A stretch of DNA of 36,952 nt from Legionella santicrucis (GCF_001468135.1 NZ_LNYU01000081.1:219217-256168), one strand, 5' to 3'. Shown: positions 25,741-33,988, counted from the first letter of the stretch. A program made the numbers and translations. Notes: generated by a model not told the origin, from the sequence alone.

Positions 25741-25870
25741 CTGATGAGCTGGTAGCATCCGGCGAAACCTTAATAGGTCTTATGCATAGCCACTCTCATT
25801 CCCTAATCTTGTGGCGGAACACTCAGTCGGAATCTAACACCACCTGATGTCTTCAGGAATTACCTAAAAA
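25741..25870 (+). ncRNA. Candidate structured leader RNA, copy A (upstream of recombinases)
   Basis: This stretch aligns with 33261-33390 over about 110 nt. Hairpin 1 pairs CTGG (25749-25752) with CCGG (25759-25762), extendable by one pair. GGCGAAACC and AGGTCTT are conserved next. Hairpin 2 pairs GCCAC (25789-25793) with GTGGC (25811-25815) around a 17-nt loop TCTCATTCCCTAATCTT. A possible pseudoknot joins TAGG (about 25775) with CCTA in the loop. A later CCTGA/TCAGG hairpin follows at about 25852-25866. It lies some 250 nt before the recombinase start. No known RNA class was recognised; comparison with Rfam motifs linked to ICE genes (for example radC, int-alpA) is needed. Confidence 0.55.
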
Positions 25871-25955
25871 TTTAACTTTTAATAACTAATAAGGAGATCA
25901 CTACCTAAAAAACCTTGCTGTATTAAGGTCAATTCAGTTTTTATTACCACGACTG

Positions 25956-26045
25956 ATTTGCCCCTGAACTGAGCCTTGTGGCTTTAAGCCTGGTACTGCT
26001 GCATAGCGGACCGCTCTACCAACACTAAACTTTTCCAGGGCAAAT
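25956..26045 (-). other. tRNA-like fold just upstream of the recombinase gene
   Basis: On the minus strand ATTTGCCC pairs with GGGCAAAT (ends at 26038-26045 and 25956-25963), closing 90 nt. Inside are a D-arm-like GTTTAGTG...GGTAGAGC, a GGCT/AGCC hairpin like a long variable arm (25980-25990), and a TTCAG near the 3' side. The anticodon stem and T arm do not pair properly, so this is not a working tRNA. It may be a decayed tRNA, or chance. Confidence 0.3.
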
Positions 26046-26064
26046 AGTTTCAAAGGTATTGTAT

Positions 26065-26868
26065 ATGCGAAAAAATCATCTTAGACAATTCGTTGATAAT
26101 TACTGTCGCCAAGTGCATACCGGCAGCCATCATTCAAAAAAGCATCGACATTATGTGCTGCATAAAGTTATTCACGATTTATTTCATATTGAAAAAGTTC
26201 CCACGAAATGGTATGGCGTCACCACACAAAATATCCGGGAATTAGTTTGTCATTGGCAGAAAGAAAAAAAGAGCCCCTCTACTATCATGAAGTACTTAAC
26301 GGTACTACGACGATTTTTTACTGATATTAAGCACCTGATTAACGGGATAGATAACCATAGCCTTGGCGTCATTCATGACAAAAAAATAACAAAAACAAAC
26401 AACACTCATCACATCGGAGTTAACCTATCAAATCCAATAGCAAAATGCCTATACGAATTGCAAACCCATTTCGGCCTCACCTTAAGTGAAGCTATGCGTA
26501 TTAATCCAGAAACGCACCTAGAAGAATATGCCATTTGTATAACGCGTGATATTGCTACTAACAGCCGGGATAGGATCATACCTGTAAGGGTGGATATGCA
26601 AAGCACTACTCTCAATGAATTCCAGAGCCTTTGCGTGCATGGAAAAAGTTTAATTGGAATACATGGTTATGCACCCTTGCGACATTATTACTCCACAGCA
26701 CTCAAAGCAGTCGGTGCACCCACTACCAAAAGCTACCGTCCTTTCTATGCAAAAATGATTTATAACGAATTGATAAAAGCTTTCCCTTCTTATCAATCGA
26801 AACAAATCATTATGCGCGAAATGGGATTACATTCCCGACGTACACTCTGGGGTTATCTTAATGAGTAA
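26065..26868 (+). CDS. Tyrosine-recombinase-like protein, degenerate catalytic set
   Basis: Protein of 267 residues from ATG 26065 (AAAGG about 9 nt upstream; TTG 26059 also in frame). The N-terminal half resembles the SAM-like core-binding domain of the following recombinase (KWYGVTTQNIRELVCHWQKE, TIMKYLTVLRRFF). The C-terminal half aligns with the catalytic domain, but GLRREE becomes GLTLSEA (first Arg lost), the HxLR motif becomes KSYRP (His lost, Arg kept) and the Lys loop differs. A late GLHSRRTLWGYL keeps a His and a Tyr. So it is probably a non-catalytic partner or accessory of its neighbour, with which its end overlaps by 8 nt. It follows the structured leader. Confidence 0.7.
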   Translation: MRKNHLRQFVDNYCRQVHTGSHHSKKHRHYVLHKVIHDLFHIEKVPTKWYGVTTQNIRELVCHWQKEKKSPSTIMKYLTVLRRFFTDIKHLINGIDNHSLGVIHDKKITKTNNTHHIGVNLSNPIAKCLYELQTHFGLTLSEAMRINPETHLEEYAICITRDIATNSRDRIIPVRVDMQSTTLNEFQSLCVHGKSLIGIHGYAPLRHYYSTALKAVGAPTTKSYRPFYAKMIYNELIKAFPSYQSKQIIMREMGLHSRRTLWGYLNE

Positions 26869-27763
26869 CTCAAAACTTCGTTCAGCAAAATTCTCGGTCA
26901 ATGAGCTGGTGAAAAATACTCCAGGACTCTCCTTTGCTAGTCAAGCTGACATGCGCCATATGTTATATCGCTGTATAAAAGATTTACATCAAATGGGGTA
27001 TAAAATTGGACACATCAAAGGCATTAAGTCAAAACACATTTATGAACTTGTGGAGCACTGGAAATCGCAAGGTAAGAACACAGGGACCATCAAAAATTAC
27101 ATGTCAAAATTAAGAAAAACAGCAGCCATGCTCAACGATCCGAATTTAGTAAAGCCAGACAACACTGCCTATCACATTGAGAAAAGATCTTACGTTCCTA
27201 AATATAACAAAGCCATCCACAAAATTGATTTATCAAAGTGCACCGATCCTTATATCCGTCTATCTTTGGAGGGACAATCCCTTTTTGGTCTGCGTCGCGA
27301 AGAATCGATTAAATTTATTGTGAGCGAAGCTTATCAAGGCGATAGTATAGACATTAAGCCCAGCTGGACAAAAGGTGGTATAGGTCGTACTTTAAAAATC
27401 ACCAACCAAGCACAAAGAATTTGGTTAGATAAAATAGCTACATTAGTCAAACCAGGTGAATCACTTATACCCAAAGATCGCAGTTACAAACAACATTTGA
27501 ATCACTATGAAGCACAAACAAAGGCAATGGGAGTTTCTAAATTACATGGACTGCGCCATGCATTTGCTCAACGACAATATCGAGAATTAACAAAGTTTTT
27601 TGACCCACATAAAATTGGTTTTGCTTGTCCAATGGAAGGAGGAAAATTATTTAAAGAAATGAATACCATTGAACAAGCTATTGATAGAAAAGTACGATTG
27701 ATTATCAGCCATCAACTCGGGCACTCGAGATTAAGCATTACTAAAATTTATTGTGGAAAGTAG
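26861..27763 (+). CDS. Tyrosine recombinase/integrase (PF12835-type)
   Basis: Protein of 300 residues with a complete tyrosine-recombinase set: Arg in LFGLRREES, Lys in WTKGGIGRT, HxLR in LHGLRHAFAQ, His in HQLGHSRLSIT and the nucleophile Tyr in KIYCGK. The N-terminal region is a SAM-like DNA-binding domain (IKGIKSKHIYELVEHWKSQG). Such integrases of the Integrase_1 family occur on ICEs and plasmids of gammaproteobacteria and would cut and join att or resolution sites. The start ATG overlaps the upstream recombinase-like gene by 8 nt, so the pair is translationally coupled. It sits about 8 kb from the tRNA-Met fragment. Confidence 0.85.
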   Translation: MSNSKLRSAKFSVNELVKNTPGLSFASQADMRHMLYRCIKDLHQMGYKIGHIKGIKSKHIYELVEHWKSQGKNTGTIKNYMSKLRKTAAMLNDPNLVKPDNTAYHIEKRSYVPKYNKAIHKIDLSKCTDPYIRLSLEGQSLFGLRREESIKFIVSEAYQGDSIDIKPSWTKGGIGRTLKITNQAQRIWLDKIATLVKPGESLIPKDRSYKQHLNHYEAQTKAMGVSKLHGLRHAFAQRQYRELTKFFDPHKIGFACPMEGGKLFKEMNTIEQAIDRKVRLIISHQLGHSRLSITKIYCGK

Positions 27764-27871
27764 TTCACTAAAACCCATTAAAAAAAAAGCTATCGAATGG
27801 TTAAGTATGACACTTGGTTTATTAGTAGATCCCATATAAAATACGCCTTAAACTCAGATACGCGCTTTATA

Positions 27872-29389
27872 ATGAAAAAAATCATATTAGCAATATTTTC
27901 ATGCTTTTTTCTATTCAATTATGGCTATGCCGCCAGACCGCATATCTCTTTGTTAGAAACCTCCTATTTAATGAAACCAACAGGACGTTATGGCATAGGA
28001 TTCAAAGATTATCATTGGATAAACCACCAGATATGTCCAGATTTTAATTTTAATGGAAAAAATCAAGATGATTTTAGCGCTGAAAACACAAAACATTGCC
28101 ATGAAATTATGGCAAGAGTGTACTATCCAATAGACGAAAAACCGTCTTTAGGCTCTAACTACTATGAGCCTGAAATAAGAGCTGTACAAGATGGACTTCT
28201 GAAACAGTACCCCAACATTCCTGTAGATCAAGTTAATCAATTAAGTGAACTTCAATCATATGCCGTAAGTCAAAAAGAGATCAGTCAAGATAAGACATTT
28301 CCTATGATTTTATTTAGCCCTGGCTTTGGATTACCAGCTCAAGTGTATGAGAATTTTATTACGGAATTAGTCAGCCATGGTTATGTTGTTATTGGCATTA
28401 ACTCACCTTTTATCAATCTAGTTGAACTTCCCAATAAGCATGTTGTTGAACCAGCATATGTAGACTCAAATACAATCAAGCAATTCGTGCAACTTCAACG
28501 ATCTGATTTGTTATATGTATATCAACAGGTTTATACAAATCAGAGCATTGACAGCATCTTTTCTAAAATAGATTTATCACATGTAGGTGCCTTTGGACAC
28601 TCCATCGGCGGATTAACAATTTCGAGCGTCGGCCATGACGCCCAGAATTGGTTGAGTGCGGGCTTAACTTTTGATATTGGCATGGACTCTTCAGGAGCCT
28701 CTAGAAAATCATTTAATATACCCTTTATGCATCAAATAGCCTCAACGAGAAAAGATGTCGAAAGCCCAGCGCCCATTTTCGAACTAGGCGACAACAACTA
28801 TCTTGTTGGAATAGCCCCGAGTGACAATGACAGGCATTATAGCACACACACTAGTTTTACAGACCTATCCACAATACAGAGTACACCTGTATTCAAAACG
28901 ATAAAAGAATACCTTAATTTACGTATAGCAAATGGCTTTGATTTGAAATTCCTTTCACATAAACCTACTCAATCTGAGATTGAACAATATCAAAACATCA
29001 CTTACGTACTTTACATAGAAAATGATGTTTGGCGATTAGCTTTGTATGAAAATAAGCAATACGTTAAAAACATCACTATTGGATGGGTGCCAACACTTGA
29101 GGAATGCTTAAATAATTTGCCGCATAAAAAGCCTGAGGATTTATCAGAAAATGACATTAACCCCGTAAAAGAAATAATGATTTCATTGCATAAAACACTT
29201 AATCAACTGTTGGGCGAGGGGGATGGCTGGGAAATAACTGAGTCAATCAATGAAAATTTATTGCAATTTTTTGATACTTTTCTAAAAAACAATGAAAATA
29301 CTAACTTTCAAACATGTCAACCGCTCAAAACAAATACTTATTTTAAGTGTGGTCCCGGGATAGTTGATTTAGGGGCCTATCAACCTTGA
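27872..29389 (+). CDS. Secreted PAF-acetylhydrolase-like lipase/esterase
   Basis: Protein of 505 residues from ATG 27872 (the frame runs upstream to 27797 without support) with a signal peptide MKKIILAIFSCFFLFNYGYA. The fold reads as PAF-acetylhydrolase family (PF03403): ILFSPGFG oxyanion strand, GHSIGG nucleophile elbow (Ser244), TFDIGMD supplying the Asp (268) and YSTHTSFTD supplying the His (326), in the S-D-H order of that family. The C-terminal 150 residues are extra and end in Cys-containing KTNTYFKCGPG. It is secreted, so it likely acts on host or membrane lipids. Its 3' end overlaps its inverted paralogue by 10 nt. Confidence 0.82.
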   Translation: MKKIILAIFSCFFLFNYGYAARPHISLLETSYLMKPTGRYGIGFKDYHWINHQICPDFNFNGKNQDDFSAENTKHCHEIMARVYYPIDEKPSLGSNYYEPEIRAVQDGLLKQYPNIPVDQVNQLSELQSYAVSQKEISQDKTFPMILFSPGFGLPAQVYENFITELVSHGYVVIGINSPFINLVELPNKHVVEPAYVDSNTIKQFVQLQRSDLLYVYQQVYTNQSIDSIFSKIDLSHVGAFGHSIGGLTISSVGHDAQNWLSAGLTFDIGMDSSGASRKSFNIPFMHQIASTRKDVESPAPIFELGDNNYLVGIAPSDNDRHYSTHTSFTDLSTIQSTPVFKTIKEYLNLRIANGFDLKFLSHKPTQSEIEQYQNITYVLYIENDVWRLALYENKQYVKNITIGWVPTLEECLNNLPHKKPEDLSENDINPVKEIMISLHKTLNQLLGEGDGWEITESINENLLQFFDTFLKNNENTNFQTCQPLKTNTYFKCGPGIVDLGAYQP

Positions 29390-30879
29390 CCAGGCCCACA
29401 TTTTATATAGGTGTCTTTATATAACGGAATGCATTTGCTAAGGGGCGCGTTTTCTTTATTTTTAAGATAAGTATCAAAAAACTCCACCAGATAGGTGTTA
29501 ATGGCATCAGTAATTACCCAACCATTTCCCTCGCCCAAAGGCGCGGCTAGCATTTTGTGAAGTAATGTTATTTCCTTTACGATAGGCTCAACTTCAACGT
29601 CTGATAGTTTGTCAGTAGACTTGTTAGATAAACTGTCTAAGGCCATGCGGAGGCCTTCAATAATATTTACATCAAAATCCGTCTGTTTTGCTTGGTTTAC
29701 ATAAATAGAACCGCGCCATTCACCGTTCATTTTAATTAAGACATAGGTTGTTTTGATAAGCCGCTCAGTCTCTTTCTCAGTGAGTTCATGCAACATAATT
29801 TTTACATCAAATCCTTCTTTTATACTTTGCTCTTTTGCATAGGTTAAAAATGTATCAAACGCTGGCATGTATTGTAGTGTTGAATAATCTGCAAAATTTG
29901 CATGATAACTATAGGTATGATTTTGCTCATTCGGAGCGATCACGACCAGGTAGTTATTATCGCCTAGTTCAAACGTAACAGGTAACTCGGGTGATATAAG
30001 TTTTCTATTGGCACATATTTCATGCATAAACGGGAAAGTAAATTTATTGCGCGAATGATGTGTTTCGTCCCAACCGATATCCAGGGTAGCTCCTGCTTGA
30101 AACCAGGTAGGATGATCGTGTGAAACATCTGCTAAAACCCGTCCACCCAAAGAGTGACCAAATATACCAATGTGGTTAAGATCCATCGCAGAAAAAATAA
30201 TATTCAAATTATGTTGATTCTGAATCACATCATAGATATAAGATACATCACTTTTTTGCAAGGGTACCAAAGCTGCTATTTCTTGAGGATTTTTGGGCGG
30301 TAATTTTGCAGGATCAATGACACGACCATTTGGCAGCTCCACAAGGTTAATAAATGGGCTGCTAATAGCGATTACAATATAGCCATGACTGACTAACTCG
30401 GTAATAGAGTTTTCATAAATTTCAGATGGCCAGCCTGAGCCTGGAATAAAGAAAAGTACTGGGAACTGTTGGTTTTTAACTACCTCATCTTTTTCTACTG
30501 AAAAACTTTTAACATGTTTAAACGCTTCCAACTCATTTTTCGGTATGTTAGGAACTTGAGCTTGAATTTCCTGCAGCGTGGCGTTAACAAATGGCGGATA
30601 ATAGGGAGAAAGCGATTGTTTTTTTGACAAAGTAGGATAATAAATACGTGTGATAATCTCATGACAATGCTTGATATTATTTGGACTAAAATCCTCTTGG
30701 TTTTTTCCATTAAAATTTATATCGGGACAAACGTTTTGATTAATCCAATGAAAATCTTCAAATCCAACACCGTAAGGACCGTTCGGCTGTTTTAAAAAGT
30801 TAGTTTCGATTTTATTTTCAGGATACCCGACTGAGGTAACGAGTACACAAAAGATAAAAATAATACATTTTAATGTCAT
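29380..30879 (-). CDS. Secreted PAF-acetylhydrolase-like paralogue, inverted
   Basis: Protein of 499 residues, clearly homologous to the convergent neighbour over its length: signal peptide (MTLKCIIFIFCVLVTSVGY), VCPDINFNGKNQEDFS, VLFFIPGSG, GHSLGG with Ser243, TLDIGWD Asp, SYHANFADYS His and the same C-terminal IKCGPG ending. The triad order is that of PAF-AH/PF03403 enzymes. Sequence has diverged well beyond a recent duplication. Transcribed leftward and tail-to-tail with the first copy, overlapping by 10 nt. ATTTTAT-rich DNA precedes the start. Confidence 0.82.
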   Translation of the reverse strand: MTLKCIIFIFCVLVTSVGYPENKIETNFLKQPNGPYGVGFEDFHWINQNVCPDINFNGKNQEDFSPNNIKHCHEIITRIYYPTLSKKQSLSPYYPPFVNATLQEIQAQVPNIPKNELEAFKHVKSFSVEKDEVVKNQQFPVLFFIPGSGWPSEIYENSITELVSHGYIVIAISSPFINLVELPNGRVIDPAKLPPKNPQEIAALVPLQKSDVSYIYDVIQNQHNLNIIFSAMDLNHIGIFGHSLGGRVLADVSHDHPTWFQAGATLDIGWDETHHSRNKFTFPFMHEICANRKLISPELPVTFELGDNNYLVVIAPNEQNHTYSYHANFADYSTLQYMPAFDTFLTYAKEQSIKEGFDVKIMLHELTEKETERLIKTTYVLIKMNGEWRGSIYVNQAKQTDFDVNIIEGLRMALDSLSNKSTDKLSDVEVEPIVKEITLLHKMLAAPLGEGNGWVITDAINTYLVEFFDTYLKNKENAPLSKCIPLYKDTYIKCGPGQG

Positions 30880-31212
30880 TTTATCCTCAATGAAAAAATT
30901 ATATCTAATCTCAAACTAGTCTCAATCTTTAAGTACAGTAAAAAACTCACATGCTCATCCGATCATTCCAATAAACCATGCACACACGCCAGTCAGTACC
31001 TTAAGGACAAATTTCTTTAATGTAAATACTCATAGCTTGTTCATCGCTTAACTTAATAAGTTCTGTTATAGCATATTCGTGCTGCATATGAGATGTTTCT
31101 AGTAAATATTTAAGTGCTTCATGATGAGTGTCCGCCAAGTCACAAGCGGTATTACATGAAAAAAATATTATGAAAATTTAGAGGTCTATGTTGTATCACG
31201 TTACCACTCAAC
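30880..31212. other. Intergenic region with a short minus-strand coding remnant
   Basis: This 333-base gap separates the ABC transporter (leftward) from the lipase (leftward). On the minus strand a frame open from about 31150 to a stop at 31001-31003 reads coding-like text (ACDLADTHHEALKYLLETSH, EYAITELIKLSDEQAMSIYI). Its only ATG (31087) leaves 28 codons. I take it as the tail of a lost gene. No clear terminator was found. Confidence 0.35.
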
Positions 31213-32988
31213 TCATTCTTCTTTCTCTAAATTTTCATGTATTTGTTTTTTCCATAATTGAGAGTACAGCCCGCCTTGTTTAAGTAATTGTCCATGTGTT
31301 CCTTTTTCGGCAACAACTCCATGATCGAGAACAATAATTTCATCAGCATGAACTACTGTTGACAGGCGGTGGGCAATAATTAACGTGGTAGAATCATGCG
31401 ATATTTCTTCAATGTTTTTTTGAATTAACTGTTCTGTTTTTGTATCTAACGACGCCGTTGCTTCATCAAATATAAGAATCGCCGGTTTTTTTAGTAAAAC
31501 CCGCGCAATCGCGACACGCTGGCGCTCTCCACCGGATAATTTTAATCCATGTTCACCAACCATAGTATTTAAACCATCAGGTAAACAGGCAATAAATTCA
31601 TCAAGATGAGAAAGCTTGATTGCCTGTTGAATATCATTTTCTGTCGCGTCCAAGTGACCATAAGCAATATTATAATAAAGTGTATCGTTAAAGAGTGTTG
31701 TGTGCTGAGGAACAATCCCAATAGCTGATTGCAAAGATGTTTGTGTTACGTGACTGATATCTTGTCCATCAATTAGAATGCGGCCTCCTGATAGATCGTA
31801 ATAACGAAATAATAATTTTGAGATCGTCGATTTGCCTGCACCAGTAGGTCCAACAATAGCTATGGTTTTTTTTGCCGGTATATTGAAGCTTACGTGCTGT
31901 AAAATATTTCTCCTTGAGTCATAAGCAAAATGAACATTATCAAACGTAACCATACCTGATGTTAGAATTAATGGCACAGCATCATGTGCATCTTGCACCT
32001 CGGGTTCCTCTTCCAGGATTTTTCCAACTTCTACAAAATTGGTTAGTCCTTCGTTTATATCACGCAAAACATATCCAAAATTTCCAAGTGGCACCATAAA
32101 TTGCAACAAATACACATTAATCAATACAAAATCACTAATTTTAAGCGTTCCAGCCATCACGCCGGATCCACTTAAGATAGTTAAGATAATCAGGCCAACT
32201 CCCATAACGATGCCTTGTCCAAGATGTATCCATTGAGCTGAGTTGTGTTGTTTTGTGGCTGCATTTTCTCGTTCAGCAAGAAATGCATCGCATCGTCTAT
32301 ACTCATATTCTCGTGTACCAAAAGATCGAACTACTTCATAGTTTAAGAGGCTATCTACAAGAACAGAGCTGACTTGTGATGATTTCTCATTGGCAACCTC
32401 CTGTATCTGCGCTGACCATTGACTTCCATAAACACTAAAAATCATATAGGTGCCCAGAATAAATATTAAAATTATTCCATATGCAAACCCATAGAGATAC
32501 GTCAATATGCTAGCTGCAATAATCATTTCAATTAACGTCGGTAAAATGAGGAAGAATAATCCGCAAAAAAATGGCCAAAATGCAAACTGAGCTCGATCAA
32601 TCACACTTAGTATTTCGCCTGTCTTACGAGAGGAATGATATCGTAAAGATAACCCCATTAAATGGTCAAATACCGATAGACACAATAAGCGCATGCCTCT
32701 TTCTATCACACGGTTCAGAGGGATCATACATAATTGGTTCATGGCTCTGCTGAAGGTCCAGGCAAATCCATAGGCCAACATTAAAACCACCGCAAGTAAT
32801 TTAATTGAAGAAGGCGAAGAGATAACATCTATGACTTGTCTAAAAATCAAGGGTACGCCAATATTTAATGCAATAGTCGTTAATAATAAAAGGATTGATA
32901 CCATCAACCGTAGCCGTATTTTTCGATCTTTTGGCCATAGGTACGGGGATAATTTTAATGCGGCTTTTAATCGCTGGGTAAATTGCAT
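31213..32988 (-). CDS. ABC exporter, fused permease and ATPase (Atm1/heavy-metal type)
   Basis: Protein of 591 residues: a permease with about six membrane segments (residues 25-310), then an ATPase with Walker A GPTGAGKST (about 380), Q-loop region GIVPQHTTLFND, signature LSGGERQRV (about 483) and Walker B ILIFDEATASLD with H-loop IIAHRLST. The membrane part reads TGEILSVIDRAQFAFWPFF and LILPTLIEMIIAASIL, like the mitochondrial-type Atm1/ABCB6-7 branch, whose members export glutathione-linked or metal-containing compounds. As a half transporter it should work as a homodimer in the inner membrane. No ligand can be told. Leftward transcription; long AT-rich leader upstream. Confidence 0.9.
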   Translation of the reverse strand: MQFTQRLKAALKLSPYLWPKDRKIRLRLMVSILLLLTTIALNIGVPLIFRQVIDVISSPSSIKLLAVVLMLAYGFAWTFSRAMNQLCMIPLNRVIERGMRLLCLSVFDHLMGLSLRYHSSRKTGEILSVIDRAQFAFWPFFCGLFFLILPTLIEMIIAASILTYLYGFAYGIILIFILGTYMIFSVYGSQWSAQIQEVANEKSSQVSSVLVDSLLNYEVVRSFGTREYEYRRCDAFLAERENAATKQHNSAQWIHLGQGIVMGVGLIILTILSGSGVMAGTLKISDFVLINVYLLQFMVPLGNFGYVLRDINEGLTNFVEVGKILEEEPEVQDAHDAVPLILTSGMVTFDNVHFAYDSRRNILQHVSFNIPAKKTIAIVGPTGAGKSTISKLLFRYYDLSGGRILIDGQDISHVTQTSLQSAIGIVPQHTTLFNDTLYYNIAYGHLDATENDIQQAIKLSHLDEFIACLPDGLNTMVGEHGLKLSGGERQRVAIARVLLKKPAILIFDEATASLDTKTEQLIQKNIEEISHDSTTLIIAHRLSTVVHADEIIVLDHGVVAEKGTHGQLLKQGGLYSQLWKKQIHENLEKEE

Positions 32989-33148
32989 GAGTTAAATCTT
33001 CCTGTTAACAGCAATAAGATCGCATTGTTAGGTAGCATCCCAATGAGCGGCTCCACTATATGATAGTAACATATTTATTTTACCTTCACAGTGACAATAG
33101 TGATAGAAGTGATGACCTTAAAAATTTATTTTTTAGTTGAAAAACCTG

Positions 33149-33174
33149 TTAGATTAGCTCTTTAATTAATCTAA
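33149..33174. repeat. Inverted repeat TTAGATTA / TAATCTAA
   Basis: An 8-bp perfect inverted repeat with a 10-nt AT-rich spacer in the long leader between the ABC exporter and the DUF1640-like gene. It could be an operator or a hairpin of the divergent regulatory region. Confidence 0.4.
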
Positions 33175-33178
33175 ATTT

Positions 33179-33216
33179 CACATTGTGTTATTAATATAAT
33201 TTTTTAACACAATGTG
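33179..33216. promoter_or_regulatory. Paired palindromic boxes ACACAATGTGT
   Basis: CACATTGTGTTA (33179-33190) is the exact inverse complement of TAACACAATGTG (33205-33216), and each box is nearly palindromic on its own around CACAATGTG. Two inverted copies of a self-palindromic box 14 nt apart, about 45 nt before the structured element, look like paired repressor operators or one large hairpin. Confidence 0.5.
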
Positions 33217-33260
33217 TTGTTTTTATTAATGCATATCGTTACAATGACAAAAAAACACAA

Positions 33261-33390
33261 CTGACGATCCAGCGAAATTCTGGTGAAACCATTAGGTCTT
33301 GTGAATCGCTACCCTCATTCCTTAATCTTGTAGCAGAGCATTAGCCAGGAATTTCAGTACTGCCCTGACCATCCACCCGGGTGGAACATC
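33261..33390 (+). ncRNA. Candidate structured leader RNA, copy B (upstream of the DUF1640-like gene)
   Basis: This copy aligns with 25741-25870. Hairpin 1 is CCAG (33269-33272) with CTGG (33280-33283), where copy A has CTGG/CCGG. Hairpin 2 is GCTAC (33308-33312) with GTAGC (33330-33334), where copy A has GCCAC/GTGGC, so its changed pair is compensated. The loop CCTCATTCCTTAATCTT differs from copy A at two of 17 bases. Between the hairpins GGTGAAACC and AGGTCTT are retained. It ends near a perfect CCACCCGGGTGG palindrome (33373-33384). The downstream coding gene begins 140 nt later at 33532. No start codon lies within it. Confidence 0.55.
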
Positions 33391-33531
33391 ATTAAAACCC
33401 TCAGTTTTAAATTATTATTACTTTCTGTTTGGCTATTTACAGCAGAATGGTGATCCGTTCATTAAAAATCTGGCGATTCAACTCAACTGTGGCAAGAAAT
33501 TTATGTGCAACGCGTTTAGGAGAAATTGTTG

Positions 33532-33903
33532 ATGCAGATACAGTGCGACACCTTAAAGTATGCTAAACTGTTGGAAAAAGAAGGTGTAAAATCTGACGCA
33601 GCGCAAGGCTTTATGTCTACGCTCACAGAAATAGACATTTTCAATCTCTACAGTAAGCAAGAGGTCGATAGCATGTTAAGTGAAACTGTTGAAAAAGTGT
33701 TTGCTAAGCAAGATCTAAAGCTTGCTGAACAACGCCGTGAATTTGATATGCGTATGCAGGATATAGCAAAGTATCATGAAACCCAGTTACGTGATCAGCG
33801 TGGTGAGTTATTAGCATCCCGTCGATGGACCATTGGTACCGTGATAACCGTAGGGCTATCATTAGCTGCTTATCTTTCAGCGTTAATTCACTTCAATCAT
33901 TAA
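33532..33903 (+). CDS. DUF1640-like coiled-coil membrane protein
   Basis: Protein of 123 residues from ATG 33532 with AGGAGA 8 nt upstream. An N-terminal part reading CDTLKYAKLLEKEGVKSDAA is followed by a long coiled-coil helix (about residues 45-95, rich in Glu, Gln, Arg, heptad-like) and one C-terminal membrane helix (WTIGTVITVGLSLAAYLSALI). This is the layout of the DUF1640 family of coiled-coil proteins common on proteobacterial mobile elements and plasmids. Function unknown; a membrane-anchored partner in maintenance or transfer is plausible. It has the structured leader copy B upstream and a strong terminator right after it. Confidence 0.78.
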   Translation: MQIQCDTLKYAKLLEKEGVKSDAAQGFMSTLTEIDIFNLYSKQEVDSMLSETVEKVFAKQDLKLAEQRREFDMRMQDIAKYHETQLRDQRGELLASRRWTIGTVITVGLSLAAYLSALIHFNH

Positions 33904-33924
33904 TTAGCTAGCTACCACAACACT

Positions 33925-33966
33925 AACCCATTGGGGAAAAACTTCCCCTATAGGGTTTGGTTTTTT
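33925..33966 (+). terminator. Rho-independent terminator after the DUF1640-like gene
   Basis: GGGGAA (33933-33938) pairs with TTCCCC (33943-33948) around AAAC; an outer AACCC (33925-33929) pairs with GGGTT (33953-33957). A T-rich run (TGGTTTTTT) follows. Confidence 0.75.
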
Positions 33967-33988
33967 CCCGTTTTATAAAGAGAAAACC

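Noticed and set aside
33389..33400. Reading the ATTAAAACCC near copy B as part of a terminator
   Set aside because: No stem pairs with it and it lacks a T-run.
33398..33531. Coding-like frame FLFGYLQQNGDPFIKN in the leader of the DUF1640-like gene
   Set aside because: It has no start codon and its end overlaps the ribosome binding site of the gene at 33532.
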